From contig NZ_LR130817.1 of NCBI RefSeq assembly GCF_900626145.1, positions 80,702 through 124,384 of the forward strand: 43,683 nt of DNA, written 5' to 3'. Within the stretch, counting starts at the first letter, position 1. Each line of letters opens with the position of its first letter. The translations under genes and the position numbers were made by a program. Origin of the DNA: Intestinimonas timonensis. GTDB taxonomy: Bacteria; Bacillota; Clostridia; Oscillospirales; Oscillospiraceae. Below are positions 7,003-14,511 of this stretch, piece by piece. The notes under the pieces were generated by a model. It had not been told where the DNA came from. It saw nothing but the letters and a program-made list of their open reading frames with translations, and searched no databases.

Positions 7003-7294
7003 AAAGCTGGAAAAGCTCAACCGGGAGCTTGCCAAAGGCGAAGCCAGACTGCGGCGGGCGCAGCACGAAGAAAAAATACTGGAACACCAACTGAAACAAC
7101 TTACCCGGAAGGAACGGACGCACCGGCTCTGTACCAGAGGAGCTATACTGGAAAGTTTCCTGACAAGGCCGGAAGTGCTGACGGACGACGATGTGATGGA
7201 CATTCTGAAACAGGCATTTTCCCAAACTGGTATAAAGGAAACCGTTGCGGAGAGCGTGAAAAGTCGGGTAACCGGGAACCCCCTTACGAAGTAA
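6995..7294 (+). CDS. DUF3847-like coiled-coil mobilization accessory protein
   Basis: The 99-residue protein begins with a charged coiled coil (MNEKLEKLNRELAKGEARLR, QHEEKILEHQLKQLTRKERT). It continues with RLCTRGAILESFLTRPEVLT, matching the DUF3847 family as I remember it, short proteins regularly encoded beside MobA/MobL relaxases in Firmicutes elements. ATG 6995 is preceded by AAGGAGGGCTGCCGTG and overlaps the previous gene. The gene ends one base before the oriT-like hairpin region, a position normal for relaxosome accessory proteins, so it may help the relaxase bind oriT. Confidence 0.75.
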   Translation: MNEKLEKLNRELAKGEARLRRAQHEEKILEHQLKQLTRKERTHRLCTRGAILESFLTRPEVLTDDDVMDILKQAFSQTGIKETVAESVKSRVTGNPLTK

Positions 7295-7345
7295 GGGCGC
7301 AACTATACACCGGTCAAGCCGGTACGTTGCGCCCTGCCGGGGGCT
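7289..7345 (+). other. oriT: Candidate oriT of the IME (MOBQ type)
   Basis: GGGCGCAAC at 7295-7303 is mirrored by GTTGCGCCC at 7326-7334, with an inner hairpin ACCGG / CCGGT at 7309-7323. The right side reads CCGGTACGTTGCGCCCT. RSF1010 and other MOBQ origins carry an inverted repeat followed by CCGGTAAGTGCGCCCT with nicking near GCGCCCT, so the similarity is close. The relaxase of the matching class is encoded at 8608. Nick position is inferred. Confidence 0.65.
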
Positions 7346-7585
7346 TCCTGCGAAAAGCGGATAATTGACCCCAGCGTTCCGGCTCCTGTCAATCATCACA
7401 GGGGAAGCTACACTTCCCCTGCGCTGGCTGCCGCCAGCTACCCCTTTGTGGACTTGCCGCCCGGGAACATCTTGCGCTGCAAGCTGTTCCCGTCCAGCAA
7501 GTTTACAAAATCATCCTATACTTACCCAGCTGGATGAAGTATAATGAAAACAATGACAAATCGGAAATTTACGGGGGAAAACTAA
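7346..7585. other. Region between oriT and the ferredoxin gene
   Basis: No gene. It includes a GGGGAAG/CTTCCCC hairpin near 7401-7419 and then turns abruptly AT-rich at about 7500. TATAAT at 7540-7545 may be the promoter box of the next gene. The composition change marks the left edge of a cargo insertion between oriT and the relaxase. Confidence 0.4.
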
Positions 7586-8419
7586 TTGAAAATTAAGAAT
7601 AAGAAATGGTATATCTCCCTGGGATTTTGGGTGATATTTGAAGCTATAGCAGTAATTCTTTGGCTGACAAAGGACAATCTATTTTATTTGTTTAATTTCT
7701 CATATATAGGTACAGTAATAGCTATTGGATTGCTGCTCTTCCAGATAGAATATAAACATGCCAGACGCATAGTTCAACTATTCATCGGCCTATATATGGT
7801 TGTTTATCTGGGGCTGATCTGTAACGAGAATATGCAGATAGAGGGCTTTTGGTATTATCTGTTTACAGGGGTATTTGAAGCAGCGACAATACATTATGCA
7901 GTTGCAAAAATATTTGGTCCACTGATCTTTGGAAGAGGATGGTGTGGATATGCTTGTTGGACTGCAATGGTCTTGGATTTTCTTCCATACAAGATTCCAC
8001 AGACTTCTCGCAAAAAGAAATTGGAGAGAATACGGTATTTTACTTTTATTGTATCTCTGATTTTTGTAGCCTTGCTGTTTTTATTTCAGGTGGGTAATCT
8101 TGAACGCATCATGTTCTGGTGTTTCCTGATTGGAAATATCCTTTATTATGCAATCGGAATTGCTCTTGCTTTTGCATTTAAGGATAACCGAGCGTTTTGC
8201 AAATATATCTGTCCAGTCACTGTATTCTTAAAACCTGCAAGCTATTTTTCTTTATTGCGTATCAAATGTGATGAGGAAAAATGTATATCATGCGGAAAGT
8301 GTAAAAGTGTGTGCCCAATGGATGTTGATGTAACAGATAATTCGAGAAAACGAAAAAATGGAACAGAATGCATTCTTTGCATGGAATGTGTAAAGAATTG
8401 TCCTAAAAAGGCACTGTAA
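7586..8419 (+). CDS. NapH-like membrane protein with two 4Fe-4S clusters
   Basis: The 277-residue protein has five or so hydrophobic segments (starting WYISLGFWVIFEAIAVILWL), the NapH/MauN/CcoG-type motif GRGWCGYACW and a second CKYICPV motif. A C-terminal ferredoxin region follows with CISCGKCKSVCPMDV and CILCMECVKNCP, ligands for two 4Fe-4S clusters. Relatives pass electrons through the membrane in nitrate, methylamine or other reductase systems; the partner here is not in the window. TTG 7586 is chosen because ACGGGGGAAA precedes it. It is AT-rich and separates oriT from the relaxase gene, which normally lie close together, so it appears to be inserted cargo. Confidence 0.8.
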   Translation: MKIKNKKWYISLGFWVIFEAIAVILWLTKDNLFYLFNFSYIGTVIAIGLLLFQIEYKHARRIVQLFIGLYMVVYLGLICNENMQIEGFWYYLFTGVFEAATIHYAVAKIFGPLIFGRGWCGYACWTAMVLDFLPYKIPQTSRKKKLERIRYFTFIVSLIFVALLFLFQVGNLERIMFWCFLIGNILYYAIGIALAFAFKDNRAFCKYICPVTVFLKPASYFSLLRIKCDEEKCISCGKCKSVCPMDVDVTDNSRKRKNGTECILCMECVKNCPKKAL

Positions 8420-8510
8420 AATCCCAGTTTTCCAATCTTTCCGTCATCGGTCCAACCTGACCCGAACTTTTAAAACTGAATAACCAGCCGCCCACCAACG
8501 GCACCACCGA

Positions 8511-8545
8511 GCAGGAAATCAGAAACGGTTTCCTGCTTTTCTTTT
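8511..8545 (+). terminator. Terminator upstream of the IME relaxase
   Basis: GCAGGAAA and TTTCCTGC form a perfect 8 bp stem followed by TTTTCTTTT. It would end transcripts from the ferredoxin gene before the relaxase gene. Confidence 0.8.
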
Positions 8546-8607
8546 GCCCAAAATAAGGTGGCAAACCGCCACCCCATCCAATTAACCACAAGAAGGAGGA
8601 ACCCGTT

Positions 8608-10197
8608 ATGCCCTGTCCCCACCATGATATAAAAATCGTTCAGCGCAGCAACCGCCAGTCAGCCGTAGCCGCCGCAGCTTACCAGAGCGGCGAACGGCTG
8701 TTTTCCGAGTACGACCAGAAGCAGAAATACTATGCCGAGAAACGAGGAATTGTCCACACAGAAATCATGCTGCCGCCCCACGCCCCACCGGAGTACGCAG
8801 ACCGCAACAACTTGTGGAACGCTGCCGAAGCCGTAGAAAAACAATGGAACTCCCAGCTTGCCCGCAGGATCGTACTTGCCATACCGAGGGAAATCCCCTC
8901 GGAGCAGCACGCCGACCTGATCCGGGACTATTGCCGGGAGTTTTTCGTTTCCAAAGGCATGATTGCCGATTTTGCCATTCACGATAAGGGGGACGGGAAT
9001 CCCCACGCCCACATCCTGCTGACCATGCGGGCAATGGACGAAACCGGGAAATGGCTTCCCAAGAGCCGGAAGGTTTATGACCTTGACGAGAACGGCGAGC
9101 GTATCCGGTTCCCGTCCGGGAACTGGAAAAGCCACAAGGAGGATACTGTGGACTGGAACGACCAGAAATACGGCGAGATATGGCGGCAGGGCTGGGCGGC
9201 TGCCGCTAACCGCTATCTGGAAGCCAATGACTGCCCGGAGCGCCTTGACCTTCGTTCCTATGAGCGGCAGGGACTTGACAAAATTCCCACCGTCCACATG
9301 GGGCCAGCGGTCAGCCAGATGGAGAAACGAGGAATACAGACCAATATCGGCAACCTGAACCGGGACATTACCGCCGCCAACCGGCTCATGCAGTCCATCC
9401 GTCAGATGGTGCGCCACCTGAAAGGTTGGATTGCAGACCTGAAGGAGAAAAAGGCCGCCCTGCTGGAAGCCTTGCAGGAAGCGAAGGAACCCACCCTGCC
9501 GGAGCTGCTGGGCAAATATCTGGATTTGCGCCGGGAAGAGCGCACCGGCTGGACGAGCAAAGGCCAGCTCAAAGGCACCGTAAATGACTTCAACAAGGTA
9601 ATGGACGCTATCCGCTATCTGCGGGAAAAGGAGCTGTCCACCGTGGAGAGTTTGGACGCCTATCTGGATACCGTCAGCGAGCAGGCCGTTTCCCTCCGGG
9701 CAGAGATGAAGCCGAAGGAAAAGCGCATGAAGGAGATCGACACCCTGCTTTCCCATATCGCCAACTTTGAAGCCCACAAGCCGGTTCATGCGGAATATGC
9801 CGCCATCCGGTTTAAGCAGCCAAAGGAACAGTTTGCCGCCGCCCATCGGGACGAGCTGGACGCCTACAATGCCGCTGTCCGCTATTTCAAGGTACATTTG
9901 GAGGGAACCAAGTACAGCACCAAAAAGCTGAACGAGGAACGGACGCTGCTTGCCGGAGAAGTGGCCGAGTACAGGGAACACCTGTCAACGGTACAGGAGG
10001 ATGTGAAGATTCTCCGAGATGTGCGCCACTGGCTCAATCAGGTGCTTCCGTCCGAGCAGTACCGCCAGACCGCCGAGCCGGGCAAGAAACCGTCCATCCA
10101 GCAGGCAGTCAAAGGTCGGGCGCAGCGTATTCGGGAGGAACAGGCCGAGAAACGCCAGCAGCCCCACACAGAGAAAAAACAGGATATGGAACTTTAA
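8608..10197 (+). CDS. mobA: MobA/MobL relaxase (MOBQ family)
   Basis: Relaxases cut one strand at oriT, stay covalently attached and lead the DNA into the channel. The 529 residues start MPCPHHDIKIVQRSNRQSAV and include the family block AAAYQSGERLFSEYDQKQKY. The histidine metal motif HDKGDGNPHAHILLTMR has H133 and H135, and the catalytic tyrosine is expected in the N-terminal region. A long coiled-coil C-terminus with many E, K and R follows. ATG 8608 has AAGGAGGAACCCGTT before it. With the CCGGTA...GCGCCCT oriT-like site at 7289, it forms a standard MOBQ pair. It needs an external type IV channel, which the host ICE or another ICE could supply. Confidence 0.92.
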   Translation: MPCPHHDIKIVQRSNRQSAVAAAAYQSGERLFSEYDQKQKYYAEKRGIVHTEIMLPPHAPPEYADRNNLWNAAEAVEKQWNSQLARRIVLAIPREIPSEQHADLIRDYCREFFVSKGMIADFAIHDKGDGNPHAHILLTMRAMDETGKWLPKSRKVYDLDENGERIRFPSGNWKSHKEDTVDWNDQKYGEIWRQGWAAAANRYLEANDCPERLDLRSYERQGLDKIPTVHMGPAVSQMEKRGIQTNIGNLNRDITAANRLMQSIRQMVRHLKGWIADLKEKKAALLEALQEAKEPTLPELLGKYLDLRREERTGWTSKGQLKGTVNDFNKVMDAIRYLREKELSTVESLDAYLDTVSEQAVSLRAEMKPKEKRMKEIDTLLSHIANFEAHKPVHAEYAAIRFKQPKEQFAAAHRDELDAYNAAVRYFKVHLEGTKYSTKKLNEERTLLAGEVAEYREHLSTVQEDVKILRDVRHWLNQVLPSEQYRQTAEPGKKPSIQQAVKGRAQRIREEQAEKRQQPHTEKKQDMEL

Positions 10198-10260
10198 CAG
10201 ACGCTTGCCATTTTCTTTTCGAGAATGACAGGCGCTTTTCTTATTTTCGGGAGGATTTAG

Positions 10261-10905
10261 TTGAATGTATTTGAAGCTGTCAAGCAGTCTGTTACCACCC
10301 AGCAGGCTGCCGAGCATTTCGGAATCCGGGTGGGACGAAACGGAATGTGCGTCTGTCCCTTCCATACCGACAAAAACCCAAGCATGAAGGTTGACCGGCG
10401 CTTTCACTGTTTCGGCTGTCAGGCAGACGGGGATGTGATCGACTTTGTTTCTCGTCTGGAAGCTGTCAGCCCAAAGGAAGCCGCCCTCATGCTGGCACAG
10501 GAGTTTTCTATCCCCTATGAGGACAAGGAGCCATCCCACAGCAGGAGCCAGAGGAAGCCCCGGCAGGAAACCCCGGAACAGCGGTTCCGCCGTATGGAAC
10601 GGTACTGCTTCCGGGTGCTGTGCGACTATCGAAACCTGCTGCGCCACTGGAAACGGGACTATGCCCCCAACACACCAGACGAGGATTTCCACCCTTTGTT
10701 TGTGGAAGCCCTGCAAAAACAGGACTATGTGGACTATCTGCTGGATGTGCTGTTCTCCCCGGATATGGAGGAACGGGCAGCCTTTATCATCGACTGTGGA
10801 AAGGAAGTGAGCAATCTTGAAAGACGAATGGCAGAGCTTGCCGCCGGAGATACGGCAGGCCGCAGAACAGACCATGCAAGGAGCACCGCCGCCCCGGAGC
10901 GTTGA
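10261..10905 (+). CDS. CHC2 zinc-finger DNA primase-like protein
   Basis: The 214-residue protein has the primase zinc-binding module C32-P-F-H35 ... H49-C50-F-G-C53 with the conserved GDVIDFV after it. DnaG-type Toprim catalytic sequences are absent, so it is a primase fragment of the kind paired with VapE-like helicases on IMEs and phage satellites. Start is TTG 10261 after CGGGAGGATTTAG. Its last 89 bp overlap the VapE gene, so the proteins are probably made in fixed ratio. Likely role: starting replication of the excised or transferred element. Confidence 0.85.
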   Translation: MNVFEAVKQSVTTQQAAEHFGIRVGRNGMCVCPFHTDKNPSMKVDRRFHCFGCQADGDVIDFVSRLEAVSPKEAALMLAQEFSIPYEDKEPSHSRSQRKPRQETPEQRFRRMERYCFRVLCDYRNLLRHWKRDYAPNTPDEDFHPLFVEALQKQDYVDYLLDVLFSPDMEERAAFIIDCGKEVSNLERRMAELAAGDTAGRRTDHARSTAAPER

Positions 10906-12211
10906 GGAAGTCAAAGCCATGCTGGAAAGCACCGAGAAAGGGGGCGTCCGCAACAGTATCCGCAACTGCCTGACCGTCTTTCAGAATGACCCGCTGCTTT
11001 CCGGGGCAATCGCCAAAAATCTGCTGACCGAGCGCACTGACATCATCAAGCCCATCGGCTACCACCGTACCGGCACCGCCATCACGGACACGGATATGAA
11101 CTATCTACTCCTGTATCTGGAAGAAACCTATGGGCTGACCAGCGAAAAGAAGATTGCCGCCGCCATCGGGATCGTTGCCAACGAAAACGGTTATCACCCC
11201 ATCCGGGACTATCTGAACGGCCTTTCATGGGACGGAACCGAGCGTATCCGTACCTGTCTGCACCACTTTTTAGGAGCCGACAGCGACCAGTACACCTATG
11301 AAGCCCTGCGGCTGTTCCTGCTGGGAGCCATCCACCGGGCATTTCATCCCGGCTGCAAGTTTGAGGTCATGCTCTGTCTGGTGGGCGGTCAGGGTGCCGG
11401 GAAATCTACCTTTTTCCGGCTGCTGGCCGTGAAAGACGAGTGGTTTTCCGATGACCTTCGCAAGCTGGACGATGACAATGTGTACCGCAAACTGCAAGGC
11501 CATTGGATTATTGAGATGTCGGAGATGATCGCTACCGCCAACGCCAAGAGCATTGAGGAAATCAAGTCTTTTTTGAGCCGACAGAAGGAGGTCTATAAAA
11601 TCCCATACGAAACCCACCCGGAGGACAGGCTGCGGCAATGCGTGTTCGGCGGCACTTCCAATGCCCTGGACTTCCTGCCCCTTGACCGTTCCGGCAACCG
11701 GCGCTTTCTGCCGGTCATGGTGTACCCGGAACAGGCGGACGTTCATATTTTGGACGATGAAGCCGCTTCCAGAGCCTACATGGAGCAGCTATGGGCGGAA
11801 GCCATGACCATTTACCGCAGTGGGGATTTTAAGCTGTCTTTCAGCCCCGAAATGGTGCGCTATCTCAAAGAACACCAGCGGGATTTCATGCCGGAGGACA
11901 CCAAGGCCGGGATGATCCATGCCTACCTTGACCGCTACACCGGCAGCATGGTGTGTTCCAAGCAGCTTTTCCGGGAAGCCCTGAACCACCCCTTTGACGA
12001 GCCGAAGCAATGGGAAATCCGGGAGGTCAACGACATTATGAACCATTGTGTCACAGGCTGGCACTACTTTTCCAATCCCCGGATGTTCCCGGAATACGGC
12101 AGGCAAAAGGGCTGGGAGCGTGAAGCCCCGGCAACGGATACCAGCAACGGAGCCGAAAAAATTCCGGAGGGATTTGTGGAGGTCACAGAGCAGATGGAGC
12201 TTCCTTTCTGA
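10817..12211 (+). CDS. VapE-like virulence-associated E helicase/ATPase
   Basis: VapE-type proteins (P-loop superfamily III-like helicases) unwind the origin of phage-like satellites and IMEs. The 464 residues contain the Walker A motif GGQGAGKST at about 190-198 and the acidic motif GHWIIEMSEM. The arginine-containing segment FGGTSNALDFLPLDRSGNRR resembles sensor and arginine-finger motifs, and EKKIAAAIGIVANENGYHPI is characteristic of the family. TTG 10817 lies inside the primase gene and has GGAAGTGAGC nearby. With the primase it forms the IME replication module. Full length for the family. Confidence 0.88.
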   Translation: MKDEWQSLPPEIRQAAEQTMQGAPPPRSVEEVKAMLESTEKGGVRNSIRNCLTVFQNDPLLSGAIAKNLLTERTDIIKPIGYHRTGTAITDTDMNYLLLYLEETYGLTSEKKIAAAIGIVANENGYHPIRDYLNGLSWDGTERIRTCLHHFLGADSDQYTYEALRLFLLGAIHRAFHPGCKFEVMLCLVGGQGAGKSTFFRLLAVKDEWFSDDLRKLDDDNVYRKLQGHWIIEMSEMIATANAKSIEEIKSFLSRQKEVYKIPYETHPEDRLRQCVFGGTSNALDFLPLDRSGNRRFLPVMVYPEQADVHILDDEAASRAYMEQLWAEAMTIYRSGDFKLSFSPEMVRYLKEHQRDFMPEDTKAGMIHAYLDRYTGSMVCSKQLFREALNHPFDEPKQWEIREVNDIMNHCVTGWHYFSNPRMFPEYGRQKGWEREAPATDTSNGAEKIPEGFVEVTEQMELPF

Positions 12212-12452
12212 AAATCCCACCTCGTTGCCGACTTTGTTGCACTCCCGTTGCCGGGCTGGTTGCCGGGGAAAGCCCCGTAATTGCGGGCTTTTTCCCCTAT
12301 CAGCAACCAAAGCAACAGAAAAATAAAAGAAAATATAAATTGTAACCAAACCGCCAGACAGAGATGGTTTTGAGGTTTTTTGAAGCCCGTTGCCGGACTT
12401 CGTTGCCGACCTTCTCCTTGTCTGGCTATTCTATTATGGAGGATAACTGCCT
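12212..12452. other. Repeat-containing intergenic region after VapE
   Basis: GTTGCCG occurs five times, at 12224, 12247, 12259, 12389 and 12402, all in one orientation. GGGGAAAGCCC (12265) and GGGCTTTTTCCCC form a strong hairpin that may end the replication operon. The repeats could be iteron-like binding sites for the IME replication proteins; spacing is irregular, so this is uncertain. Confidence 0.4.
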
Positions 12453-12650
12453 ATGGCAAAAACGAAAACAGAGATTCATGTTACCACAGTTTTTGACGGT
12501 GAGCTGGACGCAGCGGATGTCTTTGTGAGCCTGATTGCCCAAAAATATGGGCAGAATACCGGGAAGGAAAATCTTGCGAAAACACAAGATTTAGGATATA
12601 ATAAAGACGAGGTTCAGAAGAACCGTGTTCCGTCTGGATTGTGCGGGTAA
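12453..12650 (+). CDS. Small hypothetical protein upstream of the recombinase
   Basis: The 65-residue protein begins MAKTKTEIHVTTVFDGELDA and has a conserved-looking DVFVSLIAQKYGQ segment. ATG 12453 follows GGAGGATAACTGCCT, so it is probably translated. I do not recognise a named family, although small genes regularly sit just before large serine recombinases on Clostridia IMEs and can act as directionality factors. Its 3' part overlaps the promoter at 12574-12602 and the 18 bp repeat at 12627, so the coding sequence of its last 25 residues doubles as control DNA for the recombinase. It stops 6 bp before the recombinase ATG. Confidence 0.6.
   Translation: MAKTKTEIHVTTVFDGELDAADVFVSLIAQKYGQNTGKENLAKTQDLGYNKDEVQKNRVPSGLCG
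12574..12602 (+). promoter_or_regulatory. Recombinase promoter matching the IME left-end promoter
   Basis: TTGCGA and TATAAT are 17 bp apart. The middle carries AAACACAAGATTT, identical to the promoter at 1372-1400. TTGCG-AAAA-CACAA is an imperfect form of the inverted repeat found there. It drives the serine recombinase from inside the preceding small gene. Confidence 0.7.
12627..12644. repeat. 18 bp inverted repeat, right copy
   Basis: GTTCCGTCTGGATTGTGC is the exact reverse complement of 1333-1350. It lies in the 5' leader of the recombinase transcript. Confidence 0.85.
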
Positions 12651-12656
12651 ACGGTT

Positions 12657-14321
12657 ATGATGAACGGATATGAATACACAGGCATGGACGCAATTCTGGC
12701 GGGCAGCTTCCGGGTGGCCATCTATTGCAGGCTTTCCAAAGACGATGACCTTGACGGGGAGAGCGCCAGTATTGCCAACCAGCGGGATATGCTGGAAAGC
12801 TACTGCGAAAAGCAGGGATGGGAGGTTGTGGCAGTCTATCAGGACGATGGCTACACGGGGCTGAACATGGAGCGCCCCGACCTGAAACGGATGTTAAAAG
12901 CCATCGAGCGCAGGCAGATAAATCTTGTGATAACGAAAGATTTATCGAGGTTGGGTCGAAATTACTTGCAGACCGGCACACTGATCGAGGACTTCTTCCC
13001 CCGTCACGGCGTCCGCTATATCGCCATGAATGACGGTATCGACACCATGCGGGATAACAACGACATTGCGCCGTTCAAGAACATCCTGAACGAGATGTAC
13101 AGCAAGGACATTTCCAAGAAGGTACATTCCTCGTATCTGCTGAAAGCCCAGCAAGGCCAGTTTACCGGCTGTGTGGCTCCCTTTGGGTATCGGAAAGACC
13201 CGGAGGACAAAAACCACCTGCTGGTGGACGAGGAAACCGCCCCTATTGTCCGGCAAATCTTCCTTTGGGCGCTGGAAGGACACGGCCCCAACTTCATCCG
13301 GCGCAGGCTGGAAGAACAAAAGGTGCCTTGCCCTACATGGTGGAACCGGGAACGGGGCTTCCGCAATGTCCGCACCAAATGGGAAAAGAAAGACCCGGAA
13401 AACGGGCGGTATATGTGGGATTTCTCCGTGATAAAGGACATCCTGATGAATCTCGTTTATACCGGGGCGATCGCTTCCCAAAAGAAGGACTACCGCTTCA
13501 AAATCGGCACCATTGGCGAGAAGAAGCCGCAGGACTGGATCGTGGTGGAGCAGCGGCACGAACCGTTGATTGACAGCAAAAGTTTTGCCATCGTGCAGGA
13601 CAAGCTGAAATCCCGCCAGCGCCCCCGGCAGGACGGGGAAACCAGCCTGTTTGCCGGGCTTATCAAGTGCGGCGAGTGCGGCAAGTCGCTGACCATCCGC
13701 ACCACCCACGCCAAGCACCCGCAGCAGATTTACGCCTGTAAGACCTATGGGGCGTTTGGCAAGAACCATTGCACCCAGCACCGGGTGGAGTACGACACCC
13801 TTTACCACCTTGTCCTGAACAAAATCCGGGAGTGTGCCAAGGCCGCCCTGACCGATGGGGAAGCCATTGCCGGGAAGCTGAGCAACACCTGCGAAGCCGA
13901 GCAGAAAGGCCAGCGGGAAGCGTTGGAGCGTTCCCTGACAAAAGACGAGGAACGGATTGAGGTGCTGGAAAAGATGGTGCTGCGGCTCTATGAGGACATG
14001 GTTGCCGGGCGGATCAGCGAAGCCAACTTCAATCTCATGCTGGACAAGACGCAGAAAGAACAGGCCGAGTTGAAAGAACGGGTTGCACAGGGGCGCAAGA
14101 AGCTGGCCGATGAAATGCGGCTGGCGATGGACGCCAAACAATGGGTGGACGCCATTCAGGAATATGCCGACATCACGGAGCTGGACGCAGCCACCTTAAA
14201 CTGCCTGATTAAAGAAATCGTTGTCCATGAACACATCGACAGCGATAAAACACGACACATTTCTATCGAAATTCACTTCAATCTCAAACCCATCCCGGAG
14301 GTAGAACAGGTCAAGGGCTGA
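12657..14321 (+). CDS. Large serine recombinase of the IME
   Basis: The enzyme integrates and excises the IME by cutting attachment sites with a serine nucleophile. The 554 residues have the resolvase domain with catalytic S27 in IYCRLSKDD and the arginine motif KDLSRLGRN. The recombinase domain contains APFGYRKDPEDKNHLLVDEE, and the zinc ribbon has CGECGKS and later C and H residues (KNHCTQH). A coiled coil at about 410-490 precedes the C-terminal tail. Full length. It lies 110 bp from the right border where maff2 resumes, as expected for an enzyme next to its attachment site. ATG 12657 is used; a weak GGGTAAACGG precedes it. Confidence 0.93.
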   Translation: MMNGYEYTGMDAILAGSFRVAIYCRLSKDDDLDGESASIANQRDMLESYCEKQGWEVVAVYQDDGYTGLNMERPDLKRMLKAIERRQINLVITKDLSRLGRNYLQTGTLIEDFFPRHGVRYIAMNDGIDTMRDNNDIAPFKNILNEMYSKDISKKVHSSYLLKAQQGQFTGCVAPFGYRKDPEDKNHLLVDEETAPIVRQIFLWALEGHGPNFIRRRLEEQKVPCPTWWNRERGFRNVRTKWEKKDPENGRYMWDFSVIKDILMNLVYTGAIASQKKDYRFKIGTIGEKKPQDWIVVEQRHEPLIDSKSFAIVQDKLKSRQRPRQDGETSLFAGLIKCGECGKSLTIRTTHAKHPQQIYACKTYGAFGKNHCTQHRVEYDTLYHLVLNKIRECAKAALTDGEAIAGKLSNTCEAEQKGQREALERSLTKDEERIEVLEKMVLRLYEDMVAGRISEANFNLMLDKTQKEQAELKERVAQGRKKLADEMRLAMDAKQWVDAIQEYADITELDAATLNCLIKEIVVHEHIDSDKTRHISIEIHFNLKPIPEVEQVKG

Positions 14322-14419
14322 CCTGTCCACGCCGGGGCAGTTCTAAAACAATTCCATATATTTTTTGACACGCCGCCGCCCGCCATCGAGCAAGGTTTTA
14401 CTCTTAATTAGGGATAAAA

Positions 14420-14431
14420 CAGCTCATGGCT
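14420..14431. other. Right attachment site of the IME (attR core)
   Basis: CAGCTCATGGCT borders the resumed maff2 reading frame. One base differs from the left copy at 1289-1300. Confidence 0.8.
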
Positions 14432-14491
14432 GGCGGCGGTATCGTCCTGCTGGGTATGAACCTGATCCCTCTGCTGGCAAACCTGTTCTAA
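14432..14491 (+). pseudogene. maff2: Maff2, 3' part of the split gene
   Basis: The frame GGGIVLLGMNLIPLLANLF-stop completes the maff2 product begun at 1148. It has no start of its own after the recombinase gene. A precise excision between the two ATGGCT copies would rebuild a 70-residue protein. The virB6-like gene follows after 20 bp with AAAGGAG. Confidence 0.88.
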
Positions 14492-14511
14492 TCTTCCCAA
14501 AGGAGTAAGCT

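Larger units (their letters stand above)
1301..14431 (+). mobile_element. 13.1 kb integrative mobilizable element inserted in maff2
   Basis: The element separates the two halves of maff2 exactly. The 12 bp sequence CAGCTTATGGCT ends at 1300 and reappears as CAGCTCATGGCT ending at 14431, so the borders carry a short direct repeat as expected for serine recombinase integration. The recombinase gene (12657-14321) is at the right end. The element carries its own oriT-like site, relaxase, primase and VapE helicase but no type IV channel genes, so it is mobilizable rather than conjugative. None of the twelve ICE palindromes lies inside it, which supports separate ancestry. The crossover dinucleotide within ATGGCT cannot be decided from sequence. 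Confidence 0.9.

Noticed and set aside
6096..7399. Leftward frames across the IME mob leader and operon
   Set aside because: Shadows of the 6475-7294 genes and of structured non-coding DNA.
8659..9981. Long open frame antisense to the MOBQ relaxase
   Set aside because: It mirrors the GC-rich sense gene, has no ribosome site or motif, and the sense strand has a full relaxase. The same holds for long antisense frames over virB4, NlpC, the recombinases, hsdR and tnpC.
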